Counted from the stretch's first letter, positions 23,564 through 31,939 are shown. The stretch is 64,000 bases of DNA from an uncultured bacterium (GCA_903857865.1 CAIOGO010000017.1:32302-96301), one strand, 5' to 3'. The notes: generated by a model not told the origin, from the sequence alone. Numbers and translations: made by a program.

Positions 23564-24109
23564 TCACCACGCAAGCTCTTCGAGAACGATCTGATCATTC
23601 GTGTAGATGTCGATCTCCGCCGCGATCAGAAGCGAGCGGCGAGCGATATCGGCCATGGGCAGCGGCCCACATGACAGGAAGGCCTTGGCCGCCGCCAGGG
23701 CGTACGGGCCTCCGGAACCGATCGCCATCACGCGGCCGTCGGGCTCGAGGACATCCCCGGTTCCGGAGATCATGAGCAAGGCTTCCTCGCTCGTTACGAG
23801 CATGATGGCCTCAAGGTGGCGTAGAATACGGTCAGTTCGCCACTCTTTGGTCAACTCGACCGCCGCCCGCCGGAGTTTCCCATCGTACTTCTTCAGCTTT
23901 CCCTCAAACTTGTCGAGCAACGCCAGGCAGTCGGCCGTGGCGCCGGCGAAACCGACGAGGACGTGGTCATCATGCAAGCGGTAGACTTTCCGCGTGGTCT
24001 TCTTGATGATCGTCGTCTCGAACGTGGCCTGCCCGTCGCTGGCAATGACGGCTCTTCGTTCCTCCGGCGAGTGAAGCGCGAGAATGGTTGTGTTCCGGAC
24101 GCGTTCCAT
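23564..24109 (-). CDS. hslV: ATP-dependent protease peptidase subunit HslV
   Basis: A 181-residue threonine protease of the proteasome-beta fold, which forms the chamber of the HslUV protease. The active Thr is expected in NTTILAL, so a six-residue propeptide (MERVRN) would be removed. ASDGQATFETTIIKKTTRKV and GFAGATADCLALLDKFE match the family. No strong ribosome-binding site is visible before the ATG. It is the first gene of hslV-hslU-thrS. Confidence 0.95.
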   Translation of the reverse strand: MERVRNTTILALHSPEERRAVIASDGQATFETTIIKKTTRKVYRLHDDHVLVGFAGATADCLALLDKFEGKLKKYDGKLRRAAVELTKEWRTDRILRHLEAIMLVTSEEALLMISGTGDVLEPDGRVMAIGSGGPYALAAAKAFLSCGPLPMADIARRSLLIAAEIDIYTNDQIVLEELAW

Positions 24110-24467
24110 AGGCGCCCATTCTAGATCTCTTGCGCTCTTCCTTCAACGAAGCTAAAGACACCCTGGGATGGAGCTCCGCCCGACACAACAACAAGCGCAT
24201 TCTCCTCTCCATAGAGTGTTGTTGTAGTAGTAGTGCCGTTCGGAAGAGGGGAAAACTGCCCACGTGGCGCTGGAATCAGATCTTACGCCTTCAGGTGACT
24301 GCCGAAAGCTTGGGGACACCGCCCACCAGCCTGTAGATAACTCTACTGCGTCGCCAGACGTCCCCGTCTTCTCCCCCGCTCCTCCCCAGGATGCGTGCCT
24401 TCAGGGCCTCTGTCTATTCACAAGATCGGGCGGCGTTCTCTCTCGTCGCGCGATAGCGAGAGAACCT
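24110..24467. other. Intergenic region between hslV and dnaA
   Basis: No gene is seen. It holds an inverted repeat (ACAACAACA at 24185-24193 with TGTTGTTGT at 24217-24225) in the likely hslV promoter area. Two words near the end of dnaA resemble DnaA boxes: TGTAGATAA at 24332-24340 and CTATTCACA at 24414-24422. These could extend the origin region to the other side of dnaA. Confidence 0.45.
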
Positions 24468-25829
24468 CTACCGGATGAGGGAGTAGCGGGACTCCAGCGC
24501 CTCCTGGAGGTCCGTGATGTCCGCGTTGAGAAGAGGAGTGTCAGCAAGAAGAAGCTTGATCTTGGAGTAGGCGTGCATGATCGTCGTATGGTCGCGATCG
24601 CCGAACTCCCGGCCGATCGACGGGAACGACAGCTCGGTCAATTCGCGCGCGAGATAGATGGCGACTTGGCGAGCCTGGGCGATCTCTTTTTTCCGGCTCG
24701 CTCCGTCGAGTTCAGGAAGCGGAATCTGATAGTGCAGCGCCACTTCTTCCTTGATGTGGGAGACGGTCAGTCTCGGACGGCGTCCCTCTTTCGGGAGGAT
24801 CCCTTCGATGCTTCTCGGTGTCAGGGGTTGTCCTTGCAGCTCGGCGTACGCAATTGCCTTGACGAGCGCGCCCTCGAGAGCGCGAACGTTGGACGAAATG
24901 CGCTTCGCAATGAGCTCGAGGACATCGTGATCGACGTCGAGTCCGCGGGTCACGGCTTTCTCACGAAGAATGGCCATTCGCGTCTCGAAGTCGGGGGGCT
25001 GGATATCGGCCTCGAGGCCCCACTTGAACCGTGACACCAAGCGATCCTGAAGGCCCGCCAAATCTTCGGGGGGGCGATCGCTCGACAGCACAATCTGCTT
25101 TCGACTGCCGTGGAGCTCGTTGAAGGTATGGAAGAGCTCCTCCTGCGTCGCCTCTTTGCCCTTGAGGAATTGCACGTCGTCGATGAGAAGGAGGTCCACC
25201 TGGCGATACTTCTCGCGGAACGCGGCCGTCCCATTCTTGCGAATCGCGTGGATGAGCTCAATCGCGAAGCGCTCCGACGTCGTGTACACGACGGACCGTG
25301 TCGGATCCGCGGCCGTCACGGAGTTGCCGATCGCCTGGAGAAGATGCGTCTTCCCCAAGCCCACGCTCCCGTAGACAAAGAGGGGGTTGTAGGGCTTCTT
25401 GAGATTGCGGGCGACGGCATCGGCCGTAGCTTCCGAAGCGGCGACGGCGAGGCGATTGTTCTCCCCGCGCACGAACGCGGCGAACGTGTAGTCCGGGTTC
25501 AAGGGCAGTGTTCCGCCGACCGTGACGGTCACTGCAGCTTCGTCTTCTTGAGGGCGCGGCGACGCATCCTCCGAATTGGGTGCAAGCACGCGGACTTCGA
25601 GAGAGACCGGTTGCCTACATACCGAAGCCGCAATCCCTTCGATCGTCTCGCGATAGCGGCGCTCGATTCCCCCCTTCTTGAAGGAGTCGGGGACGCCGAT
25701 CACGAGAGCGCCGTTTGCGTAATCCAGCGGCTGCGCCTCGGAGAACCACGTCTCGAAGCTTGTGGAAGGAATCTGCGTTCGAAGGTCCGAGAGAACGGAG
25801 TCCCAGACCATGATTGGCGAATCGCCCAC
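24468..25829 (-). CDS. dnaA: Chromosomal replication initiator protein DnaA
   Basis: A 453-residue initiator. Domain I (1-~85) contains FETWFSEAQPL; domain II is a short linker; domain III has YNPLFVYGSVGLGKTHL (Walker A), LLLIDDVQFL (Walker B) and the SSNVRALEGAL sensor region; domain IV ends in the DnaA-box-binding FGDRDHTTIMHA. The GTG at 25829 is preferred because GGGAGGAGG lies 8 bases upstream; the ATG at 25811 has no site. A cluster of DnaA boxes lies just upstream, as expected for oriC. Confidence 0.96.
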   Translation of the reverse strand: MGDSPIMVWDSVLSDLRTQIPSTSFETWFSEAQPLDYANGALVIGVPDSFKKGGIERRYRETIEGIAASVCRQPVSLEVRVLAPNSEDASPRPQEDEAAVTVTVGGTLPLNPDYTFAAFVRGENNRLAVAASEATADAVARNLKKPYNPLFVYGSVGLGKTHLLQAIGNSVTAADPTRSVVYTTSERFAIELIHAIRKNGTAAFREKYRQVDLLLIDDVQFLKGKEATQEELFHTFNELHGSRKQIVLSSDRPPEDLAGLQDRLVSRFKWGLEADIQPPDFETRMAILREKAVTRGLDVDHDVLELIAKRISSNVRALEGALVKAIAYAELQGQPLTPRSIEGILPKEGRRPRLTVSHIKEEVALHYQIPLPELDGASRKKEIAQARQVAIYLARELTELSFPSIGREFGDRDHTTIMHAYSKIKLLLADTPLLNADITDLQEALESRYSLIR

Positions 25830-25977
25830 CGCACCCTCCTCCCTTTCAGCCAACCTGAGCGTATCGAAGAGCGTGCGCCGGGGTCAAGCGTGCGCCGGCC
25901 GCTCACGCTTGCTGGCTGCGGGCGGTAAGTCCCGCGCGAAGCATGTCCTGCCGCGAAGCGACTCCTTGACCCTGCTG

Positions 25978-25999
25978 GGCGGGGACACCTGTCCCCGCC
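25978..25999. repeat. Perfect hairpin upstream of dnaA
   Basis: GGCGGGGACA and TGTCCCCGCC form a 10-bp stem with a two-base loop. It lies between the dnaA start and the DnaA-box cluster and looks like a repetitive palindrome rather than a terminator, as no T-run follows. Confidence 0.5.
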
Positions 26000-26061
26000 G
26001 GCTGGCCTCGCCTTGCTGGGCCGGCGGGCGTAAGAGACTCCTGTGATGTGTCGCCCGCCCC

Positions 26062-26258
26062 TGTGGATAATCAAGGAAACGCTTAGCCCTAGATACTTAT
26101 CTGCAACAACCTGCTTGTGGACAACATGGGGATCCAGAAGGTCTCGCGGTCTGTTCGTCGTTTCCTCCATGCGCCCCGCGGAACGCACCACGGACTTATC
26201 CACAGCGAAGTGGCCTTTTGGAGCCTTTTCCAGGCAGTTCTCCACAGGGTTATCCCCA
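26062..26258. other. oriC: Probable replication origin (DnaA-box cluster)
   Basis: Within 200 bases there are five DnaA-box-like words: TGTGGATAA (26062-26070), TGTGGACAA (26116-26124), TTATCCACA (26196-26204), TTCTCCACA (26238-26246) and TTATCCCCA (26250-26258). Two match the TTATCCACA consensus exactly. A relatively AT-rich stretch lies at 26066-26110. The position just upstream of dnaA is typical for oriC. The rest of 25830-26406 holds no gene. Confidence 0.75.
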
Positions 26259-26406
26259 CGCACTCCGGGCTCCGCGAGCGATGAAAGATGCTTACGTACG
26301 CTTCTCTGCCGCGCGAACGAGAGAACGCAGTGCCGATGCTGTGCGCAGTGCGAAGAGGCTAGATATCGCATGTTGCTGGATTTGCCGGACAACTTCGGGG
26401 AAGAGA

Positions 26407-26482
26407 TGGTGCCGAGGCCCAGACTCGAACTGGGGACACCGGCCTTTTCAGGGCCGTGCTCTACCAACTGAGCTACCTCGGC
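26407..26482 (-). tRNA. tRNA-Phe (GAA)
   Basis: A complete cloverleaf is seen: acceptor GCCGAGG/CCTCGGC, anticodon loop CTGAAAA with anticodon GAA, and T-loop TTCGAGT. The 3' CCA is encoded. Confidence 0.95.
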
Positions 26483-26491
26483 ACGAACGAG

Positions 26492-26567
26492 CGGGGACGA
26501 CCGGATTTGAACCGGCGATCTCTGGAGTGACAATCCAGCGTCTTAGGCCTGACTGGACCACGTCCCC
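26492..26567 (-). tRNA. tRNA-Asp (GTC)
   Basis: Acceptor GGGGACG/CGTCCCC, anticodon loop TTGTCAC with anticodon GTC, T-loop TTCAAAT, discriminator G as expected for tRNA-Asp. No encoded CCA. Confidence 0.93.
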
Positions 26568-26585
26568 GTAGCAAAAAAACTCACT

Positions 26586-26658
26586 TGGGCAAGACAGGAC
26601 TCGAACCTGCGACCTTCCGGATGTAAGCCGGATGCTCTCCCAACTGAGCTACTCGCCC
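26586..26658 (-). tRNA. tRNA-Val (TAC)
   Basis: Acceptor GGGCGAG/CTTGCCC with one G-T pair, anticodon loop CTTACAT with anticodon TAC, T-loop TTCGAGT, discriminator A. No encoded CCA. Confidence 0.93.
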
Positions 26659-26697
26659 ATTATAGCGGACCCCTATCGATGCGCAAGAGAGGCCCGC

Positions 26698-26773
26698 TGG
26701 CGTCCCCAAGGGGATTTGAACCCCTGCCGCCGGGATGAAAGCCCGGTATCCTAGGCCGCTAGATGATGGGGAC
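26698..26773 (-). tRNA. tRNA-Glu (TTC)
   Basis: Acceptor GTCCCCA/TGGGGAC, anticodon loop CTTTCAT with anticodon TTC, T-loop TTCAAAT, discriminator G followed by encoded CCA. Confidence 0.94.
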
Positions 26774-26866
26774 CTGTGGGTGGGATTATAGGTCAGCTGC
26801 GAAGATCCATCCAATCCGAAGGATGGTCCTCTCATCAGACTGGCCGCCGAGATCCATCCAATGCGG

Positions 26867-26940
26867 TGGGTCGTGCTGGACTCGAACCAGCGACCCCCTG
26901 ATTAAAAGTCAGGTGCTCTAACCGCCTGAGCTAACGACCC
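26867..26940 (-). tRNA. tRNA-Lys (TTT)
   Basis: Acceptor GGGTCGT/ACGACCC, anticodon loop CTTTTAA with anticodon TTT, T-loop TTCGAGT, discriminator A. No encoded CCA. A short direct repeat (AGATCCATCCAAT) lies on both sides of the gap between tRNA-Glu and this gene. Confidence 0.93.
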
Positions 26941-26957
26941 GTAGGTGATCGCGACTA

Positions 26958-27029
26958 TGGGCCGTAGAGGGCTCGAACCTCCAACCAACGGATTAAGAGT
27001 CCGCTGCTCTACCATTGAGCTAACGACCC
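26958..27029 (-). tRNA. tRNA-Arg (TCT)
   Basis: Acceptor GGGTCGT/ACGGCCC with one T-G pair, anticodon loop CTCTTAA with anticodon TCT, T-loop TTCGAGC, discriminator A. It is the first of the six-tRNA run on the minus strand. Confidence 0.93.
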
Positions 27030-27113
27030 GGGCGCCGAATGGTATGGGAGACTCCGTCGTGCTGTCAAGGCCTGAGTTTGCGATTGACGCCTTCCTCTCC
27101 GCGGTGTCCGGTT

Positions 27114-27262
27114 GCCGGCTCAAGGCCGGCACTAGACGGCCGAGTCCGCGCCCAGCCGACAGCTCCTGAGACTCAGGGCTGTCGGCCCTAGCTGCACCGG
27201 CAGCGGGCTTGCGATGGCCAGCCAGCCCGCAGGCTGGCACTAGCCGCTGGCCCGGCCAGCGG
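27114..27262. repeat. Cluster of four hairpins
   Basis: The stretch between the tRNA run and dedA (27030-27349) has no gene. It contains GCCGGC hairpin 27114-27130, a 14-bp stem with one bulge at 27155-27186 (GCCGACAGC / GCTGTCGGC outer arms), GCCAGCC/GGCTGGC at 27221-27238 and CCGCTGGC/GCCAGCGG at 27244-27262. GGC-ACTAG follows two of them. This is typical of clustered repetitive extragenic palindromes. Confidence 0.6.
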
Positions 27263-27349
27263 CCCTTGACAACCGCGATGTGTTCGGGTGAAGTGACGCA
27301 AATACTGCGGCGCTCGCGCGGTGCGCGAACGATCTCGTTGGAGGGATGC

Positions 27350-27967
27350 GTGGGGATCACGGAGTTCCTGGCAGCCGTCGGCACGCGGATGATGGAGGCG
27401 ACCGGCTATGCCGGCGTCTTCCTTCTCATGGTGGCCGAGAGCATGGTCCTGCCGGTGCCCAGCGAAGCCGTGATGCCGTTCGCGGGATTCCTCGTGGCGG
27501 AGGGTTCCATGTCGGCTGTCGGGGCGGTGGGGTTTGCCACCCTGGGCAGCCTCGTCGGGTCGCTCCTGTCCTACGCGATCGGGCGGTTCGGCGGCCGGCC
27601 GTTCATCACGAAGTACGGGAAGGTTCTTCTCCTCGACGCGAGCGACCTCGAGCGCACGGACGGTTTCTTCTGCCGGCGCGGGGCGATCACGATCTTCGTC
27701 AGCCGCTTCATCCCCGTCATTCGCCACCTCATCTCCATCCCGGCGGGCATGGGCAGAATGAGACTCCTCCCGTTCTGCCTGTTCACCGTCGTCGGGGCGG
27801 CACTTTGGAACAGCTTCCTCACGTGGTGCGGATTCGCTCTTCGCGCGAACTGGGACGCCGTGCTGCGCTACGCCCGCCTGGTCGACGTCGGCGTCCTCGT
27901 CGTTCTCGCGGGCCTCGTGGCGCTATTCATGCTTCGCCACCTTCGAGTCCGCCGCCGGTTGGAGTAG
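27350..27967 (+). CDS. DedA family membrane protein
   Basis: A 205-residue DedA/SNARE-associated-type membrane protein, thought to move lipid carriers across the membrane. The re-entrant loop motif near residue 30 (ESMVLPVPSEAVMPFAGFL) and the conserved SRFIPVIRHLISIPAGMGRM segment with the key arginines are present, plus four to five membrane helices. GTG at 27350 is chosen because TTGGAGGG lies five bases upstream. Its 3' end overlaps the convergent hydrogenase protease gene by 41 bases. Confidence 0.88.
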   Translation: MGITEFLAAVGTRMMEATGYAGVFLLMVAESMVLPVPSEAVMPFAGFLVAEGSMSAVGAVGFATLGSLVGSLLSYAIGRFGGRPFITKYGKVLLLDASDLERTDGFFCRRGAITIFVSRFIPVIRHLISIPAGMGRMRLLPFCLFTVVGAALWNSFLTWCGFALRANWDAVLRYARLVDVGVLVVLAGLVALFMLRHLRVRRRLE

Positions 27968-28511
27968 AGGGGCAAGTCCTTCGCTGAGTCCCGCTACTCT
28001 CGCAGAGGGCCCGCGCTAGGGTGGCCACCGTCTCGGTCACGGCGGCAGCGACTTCCTCGGAGAGGCCTTCACCGAACGCGACGACTCTGGGTTGCAGTCC
28101 GAGGAAGAGGACTCGACAGCCCAGTTCTTGCTTGAGGTAGTCGGCGATTACGGCCAACGGGAGCGTGTGCGTGCTCGACGACATTCCGCCGATCTCCACG
28201 GAATCGACGAGGCGGACGGCGCCCGGTGTCTCTCCGAATTCGGCGGCATCGACGAAGATCACGTGGGACGGGAGAGCCCGGCGGATCTCTCCGGTGACGT
28301 TCTCCGGTGCCGTATCCCCTAGAAGGACGAGCACGCTCGGAAGGTCGAGCTTGCGGAGCTCCTCGGCAATGCGGAGCCCCGCTGCATCATCCGAACGAAG
28401 ACTGGATCCGACTCCGACGACGACGACGCGGTTAGGCGTTCGCGGTGTCGGAGTCTCCGGATTCGGGCGCAGGGCCTCCCTCAGGGCCTGCGACAGGCTT
28501 TGGAGCGGCAT
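27927..28511 (-). CDS. [NiFe]-hydrogenase maturation protease (HycI family)
   Basis: A 194-residue peptidase that trims the C-terminal tail of the hydrogenase large subunit after nickel insertion. VVVGVGSSLRSDDAAG carries the first metal-binding Asp, FVDAAEFG the second, and SSTHTLPL the histidine. It is the last gene of the hydrogenase operon. The ATG at 28511 gives an 80-base overlap with the ferredoxin gene; no later ATG, GTG or TTG lies before the conserved part. Its presence agrees with the cleavable tail on the large subunit at 29814-31040. Confidence 0.9.
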   Translation of the reverse strand: MPLQSLSQALREALRPNPETPTPRTPNRVVVVGVGSSLRSDDAAGLRIAEELRKLDLPSVLVLLGDTAPENVTGEIRRALPSHVIFVDAAEFGETPGAVRLVDSVEIGGMSSSTHTLPLAVIADYLKQELGCRVLFLGLQPRVVAFGEGLSEEVAAAVTETVATLARALCESSGTQRRTCPSTPTGGGLEGGEA

Positions 28512-28872
28512 GGTAGACGACCTTCAGGGCCTTCCGATCGAACGCGGCGAGCTCGAAGTCCTTGGTCAGTTCGATCGTCTTCTTCGGACAGATGTCGGCG
28601 CATTGGCCGCAGTAGACGCATCGACCGAGGTCGATCGTGGCTTCGAATTCCTTCTCCCCGATCTTGTCGATCTCGATCGCGCCGGACGGACAATTGCGCA
28701 CGCACATCTTGCAGCCGATGCAGTTCTCCGAGTGGACGACGGGCCGGCCGCGGAAACGGTCGGGCATGACCCACTTCACGAACGGATAGCGGGTCGTTGC
28801 CGGGTGCCGGAAAAGGGACCGCAAGAGAGAGGGGAGCATTCTTCCCGGGCGTCTCCAGGGTGTCCTCGCCAT
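28432..28872 (-). CDS. Hydrogenase ferredoxin-like subunit (NuoI/EchF type)
   Basis: A 146-residue protein with two [4Fe-4S] motifs, CIGCKMCVRNCP (C51, C54, C57, C61) and CVYCGQCADICP (C85, C88, C91, C95). In complex I and group 4 hydrogenases this subunit wires the electron donor to the small subunit. The N-terminal amphipathic segment likely lies along the membrane. The tail after residue 110 is proline-rich and poorly conserved. It starts three bases after the NuoH-like gene. Confidence 0.92.
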   Translation of the reverse strand: MARTPWRRPGRMLPSLLRSLFRHPATTRYPFVKWVMPDRFRGRPVVHSENCIGCKMCVRNCPSGAIEIDKIGEKEFEATIDLGRCVYCGQCADICPKKTIELTKDFELAAFDRKALKVVYHAAPKPVAGPEGGPAPESGDSDTANA

Positions 28873-28875
28873 GGC

Positions 28876-29817
28876 CTAGATCAGCTCCCTGACGACGAGG
28901 TTGATGAGCACTTGGAGGAAGGCGATCGGCGCGACGACCTTCCAACAGAAGTCGATCATCTGATCGATGCGCAAGCGGGCGAACAGGGTTCGCAGGAGCG
29001 CGAGGATTCCGAGGATGAGGAGCACCTTCCCGAGATAGACGAGGAAGCCGAGCCATGGAGCGAGTCCAAGCCCAAACGGGAGGAACACGGCCGCGATGAG
29101 CGAGGCGCCGACGATGGCCTCGCAATTGATGGCCAGCCGGAAGAACGCCAATCGCCGCCCGCTGTACTCGGTAAAACTCCCGGCGACGATTTCAGTCTCC
29201 GCCTCGGGCGTGTCGAACGGTACCCGTTCGAGCTTTCCTAAGAGCGAAACGAGCGCCACGCCGAAGCCGATGAGGTTCACCAGCCACAGCCACGGGTGGG
29301 CGGCGTAGTACGCCGCGATCTTGGAAATCGACCACGAGTTGGCGAGGAGCGACGGTGCCAGCAACGCGACGAAGAGCGGGATCTCGTACGCGAACACCTG
29401 GGTGATCGCGCGAACCGCGCCGAGCGTGGCGAACACGGAGCGCGAGTACCAGCCGCCGAGGAAGAAGCAGACCGTCGGGATGAGGAGAAGGTACAGGACA
29501 ACGATCAGGTCGCCGTCAAACGGGAAGAGGGACGTCGCGCTCCAAAGAGGAATGTAGAGCGACGCCGCGACCACGGCGGCAAGCGCGAAAACGGGCGCCA
29601 GGTTGAACGTGGTGCGGTCGGCCTCCTCGGGGATCACGTCTTCTTTGCCGAAGAGCTTGAGCACGTCGGCCACCGGCTGGAACCACGGCGGACCTTGGCG
29701 ATTCTGGAAACGCGCGTAGAGCTTGCGGTCCACGAACTCGCCGGCAAGTCCGAGGGCGACGAGAAACAGGAATCCGGGGAAGACCAGGATGTTCACCACC
29801 GCAGTTCCGACCGTCAT
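28876..29817 (-). CDS. Hydrogenase membrane subunit (NuoH/EchB type)
   Basis: A 313-residue protein with about eight membrane helices. ARFQNRQGPPWFQPVADVLKL is the typical start loop of NuoH; the FDTPEAETEIVAGSFTEYSG loop and acidic residues that form the entry of the proton path are kept. It anchors the peripheral hydrogenase arm. The ATG overlaps the large-subunit stop (ATGA). It is the universal membrane subunit of complex I and group 4 hydrogenases. Confidence 0.93.
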   Translation of the reverse strand: MTVGTAVVNILVFPGFLFLVALGLAGEFVDRKLYARFQNRQGPPWFQPVADVLKLFGKEDVIPEEADRTTFNLAPVFALAAVVAASLYIPLWSATSLFPFDGDLIVVLYLLLIPTVCFFLGGWYSRSVFATLGAVRAITQVFAYEIPLFVALLAPSLLANSWSISKIAAYYAAHPWLWLVNLIGFGVALVSLLGKLERVPFDTPEAETEIVAGSFTEYSGRRLAFFRLAINCEAIVGASLIAAVFLPFGLGLAPWLGFLVYLGKVLLILGILALLRTLFARLRIDQMIDFCWKVVAPIAFLQVLINLVVRELI

Positions 29818-31040
29818 GCCGTAGAGTCTCCTCGCATCTTGATCTTCGACACATCCACGCCGCGCTCGCGGTACCAGCGAACGCCGTACTGGACAAGCTC
29901 TTCCCAACCCATCGTCCTTGCATCCTCGCGAGTCTTCACGGCGATCATGCGGTCCGTGCACGAGAAGCACGGATCGATCGCCGCGACGACGATCGGCAGA
30001 TCGGCGAGGTAGCCGTCCTCCAGCATCTTGGCCACCGACTGCGTGTTGGCCAGTGTGGGTGCCCGAATCTTCACGCGTTCCGGCTTGTCGGTCCCGTTGG
30101 CCTTCACGTAATGCACATCCTCGCCGCGTGGCGCCTCGTAGCGGCTCACGGCCTCGCCGGCCGGGATCCGAAGCGGCGCCTTCACCGTGATGGGGCCCTC
30201 GGGCATCTGCCTCACCAGCTGTCGGATCATCGAGTAGGTCTGCATGAGCTCGCCAAGGCGAACGACCGCGCGACCGAACACATCGCAGCGATCGTCGGTG
30301 ACAACCTGGAATTCCAGCTCGCCGTACGCGGCGTACGGATCGTCCCGCCGAGTGTCCCGATCGACGCCCGATGCCCGAGCCGTCGGTCCGACGGCTCCGA
30401 GCAGGACCGCGTCCTCCTTGGACAGCTTCCCGACGCCCGACAAGCGCTGGGCCAACGTCTCTTCGGTCATGGCCAGTTCGATGTAGTACTTCGTTCGCTC
30501 TTCCAGAGCATCCACAACCTTGAGAATACGCGGGAGCTGTTCCGGGGAGATGTCCCGACGCACCCCGCCGACGGTGTTGATCCCGTAGTTGACCCGATTC
30601 CCGGTGAGCTCCGCGAACAGATCCATGACCTGTTCGCGATCGCGCCACGTGTACATGAGCAGCGTGTCGAATCCGATCTCGTGCCCGGCCACGCCGAGCC
30701 ACAAGAGGTGGCTGTGGACGCGCTCGAGTTCGGCGATCAGCGTGCGGATGTACGCCGCGCGGTGGGGCAGCTCAAGCCCGGCGATCTCCTCCACCGCCTG
30801 AACGAACGCCGTGGAGTGCGAGTGCGAGCAAATGCCGCACACGCGTTCGACGAGGTAGACGTCCTGAACGTACGTGCGTTCTTCGCACCCCTTCTCAATC
30901 CCTCGATGGTTGTAGCCCAACCGCAGGGTGACGGCGCTGATCTTCTCTCCCTGCAGATCGACCATGAAGCTCTCCGGCTCCTTGAGAGCCGGGTGTTGGG
31001 GGCCAATAGGGACGCGAACGATCCTCTCTTTGTCAGGCAT
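29814..31040 (-). CDS. Group 4 [NiFe]-hydrogenase large subunit (NuoD-like)
   Basis: A 408-residue catalytic subunit. Unlike NuoD of complex I, it keeps both nickel-binding pairs: RVCGICSHSH near the N-terminus (C68, C71) and DPCFSCTDR near the C-terminus (C358, C361). A 44-residue tail follows R364, the expected cleavage point for the HycI-type protease encoded in the same operon. This supports a working [NiFe] site that makes or uses H2. The electron partner is probably ferredoxin, as no NADH-binding NuoEFG genes are present. Confidence 0.94.
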   Translation of the reverse strand: MPDKERIVRVPIGPQHPALKEPESFMVDLQGEKISAVTLRLGYNHRGIEKGCEERTYVQDVYLVERVCGICSHSHSTAFVQAVEEIAGLELPHRAAYIRTLIAELERVHSHLLWLGVAGHEIGFDTLLMYTWRDREQVMDLFAELTGNRVNYGINTVGGVRRDISPEQLPRILKVVDALEERTKYYIELAMTEETLAQRLSGVGKLSKEDAVLLGAVGPTARASGVDRDTRRDDPYAAYGELEFQVVTDDRCDVFGRAVVRLGELMQTYSMIRQLVRQMPEGPITVKAPLRIPAGEAVSRYEAPRGEDVHYVKANGTDKPERVKIRAPTLANTQSVAKMLEDGYLADLPIVVAAIDPCFSCTDRMIAVKTREDARTMGWEELVQYGVRWYRERGVDVSKIKMRGDSTA

Positions 31041-31497
31041 CCTGAGCTCCCTTCTCCCTTGGTCTCCAATCCTTCAACAGGGGATGCTCGCCCTTCGGCC
31101 AGTTGTCGGGAAGCGGATAGCGCCTTCCCTCAGGCAGTCCCGCGATTCGCGCACCGAACAGGTCCATCAGTTCCCGTTCGTAGATGCCCCCTCCGAGGAA
31201 GGTCGGCGTGATCGTCTGCATCGACTCTCCCTTCGTGCACCGCGTCTTGACGTTCGCCATCAGGCCGCCGTTGCGAGCCAGATGGTAGATGAATCCCAGG
31301 TCGGCTCCTTCGTCGAGCCCGGTGATCATGCAGAGGTTGGAGAACTCCAAGTCCTTGACGAGAAAGTGGAAGACTCCGGCGAACGCCTGGCGATCCACCT
31401 CAACCCACACGCGCGTCGCACGCTGAACGTTCACCCGGCCGGTGAGGGACGGGAACTTGGCTACCAGCTTCGCAACGACCGTTTCAGCGTCGCTCAT
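31033..31497 (-). CDS. Hydrogenase subunit, NuoC-like
   Basis: A 154-residue protein of the 30-kDa (NuoC/EchD) type. The conserved ERELMDLFGARIAGLPEGRRYPLPDNWP segment near the C-terminus is recognisable in part. It packs against the large subunit and has no cofactor. The ATG at 31497 overlaps the small-subunit stop (ATGA), and its end overlaps the large-subunit start by 8 bases. A longer in-frame start is not supported. Confidence 0.88.
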   Translation of the reverse strand: MSDAETVVAKLVAKFPSLTGRVNVQRATRVWVEVDRQAFAGVFHFLVKDLEFSNLCMITGLDEGADLGFIYHLARNGGLMANVKTRCTKGESMQTITPTFLGGGIYERELMDLFGARIAGLPEGRRYPLPDNWPKGEHPLLKDWRPREKGAQDA

Positions 31498-31931
31498 TTT
31501 CCCACCTCCAGCGTCTTCAGGAGCTTCGCGAACCCATCGATGATCGCTTGAGGGCTCGCCGGGCACCCGGGAATGTAGGCCGCAACAGGAATCACCTGAT
31601 CGATCCCGCTCTTCACATTGTAGAGTCCATTGAAGACACCGCCGCTCGTCGCGCAGGAGCCCACGGCCACCACGAGCTTCGGCTCAGGGACTTGCTCGTA
31701 GATTCGGACGAGGCGAGATTCGATCTGCCGCGTCACCGGCCCAGAGCACGCCATGATGTCGCAGTGTCGAGGAGTCCCTTTGAGGAGCACGCCGAAGCGC
31801 TCCAGGTCAAAGCGAGGCGTCAGGGTGGCGATAATCTCGATGTCGCACGCGTTGCACGCGCCGGTGTTGAAGTGCAGAATCCACGGCGACTTCCTCTGTC
31901 CCCAACGGACCATTCGACGAGCGACATTCAT
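31494..31931 (-). CDS. Hydrogenase small subunit (NuoB-like)
   Basis: A 145-residue subunit that holds the proximal [4Fe-4S] cluster next to the nickel site. The ligands are C26 and C29 in GACNACDIE, C93 in GSCATSGG and C123 in PGCPASP. GGAGG lies 11 bases before the ATG at 31931; a GTG four codons earlier overlaps the site and is less likely. Length is typical for group 4 small subunits and NuoB. Confidence 0.92.
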   Translation of the reverse strand: MNVARRMVRWGQRKSPWILHFNTGACNACDIEIIATLTPRFDLERFGVLLKGTPRHCDIMACSGPVTRQIESRLVRIYEQVPEPKLVVAVGSCATSGGVFNGLYNVKSGIDQVIPVAAYIPGCPASPQAIIDGFAKLLKTLEVGK

Positions 31932-31939
31932 GCGGGGAG

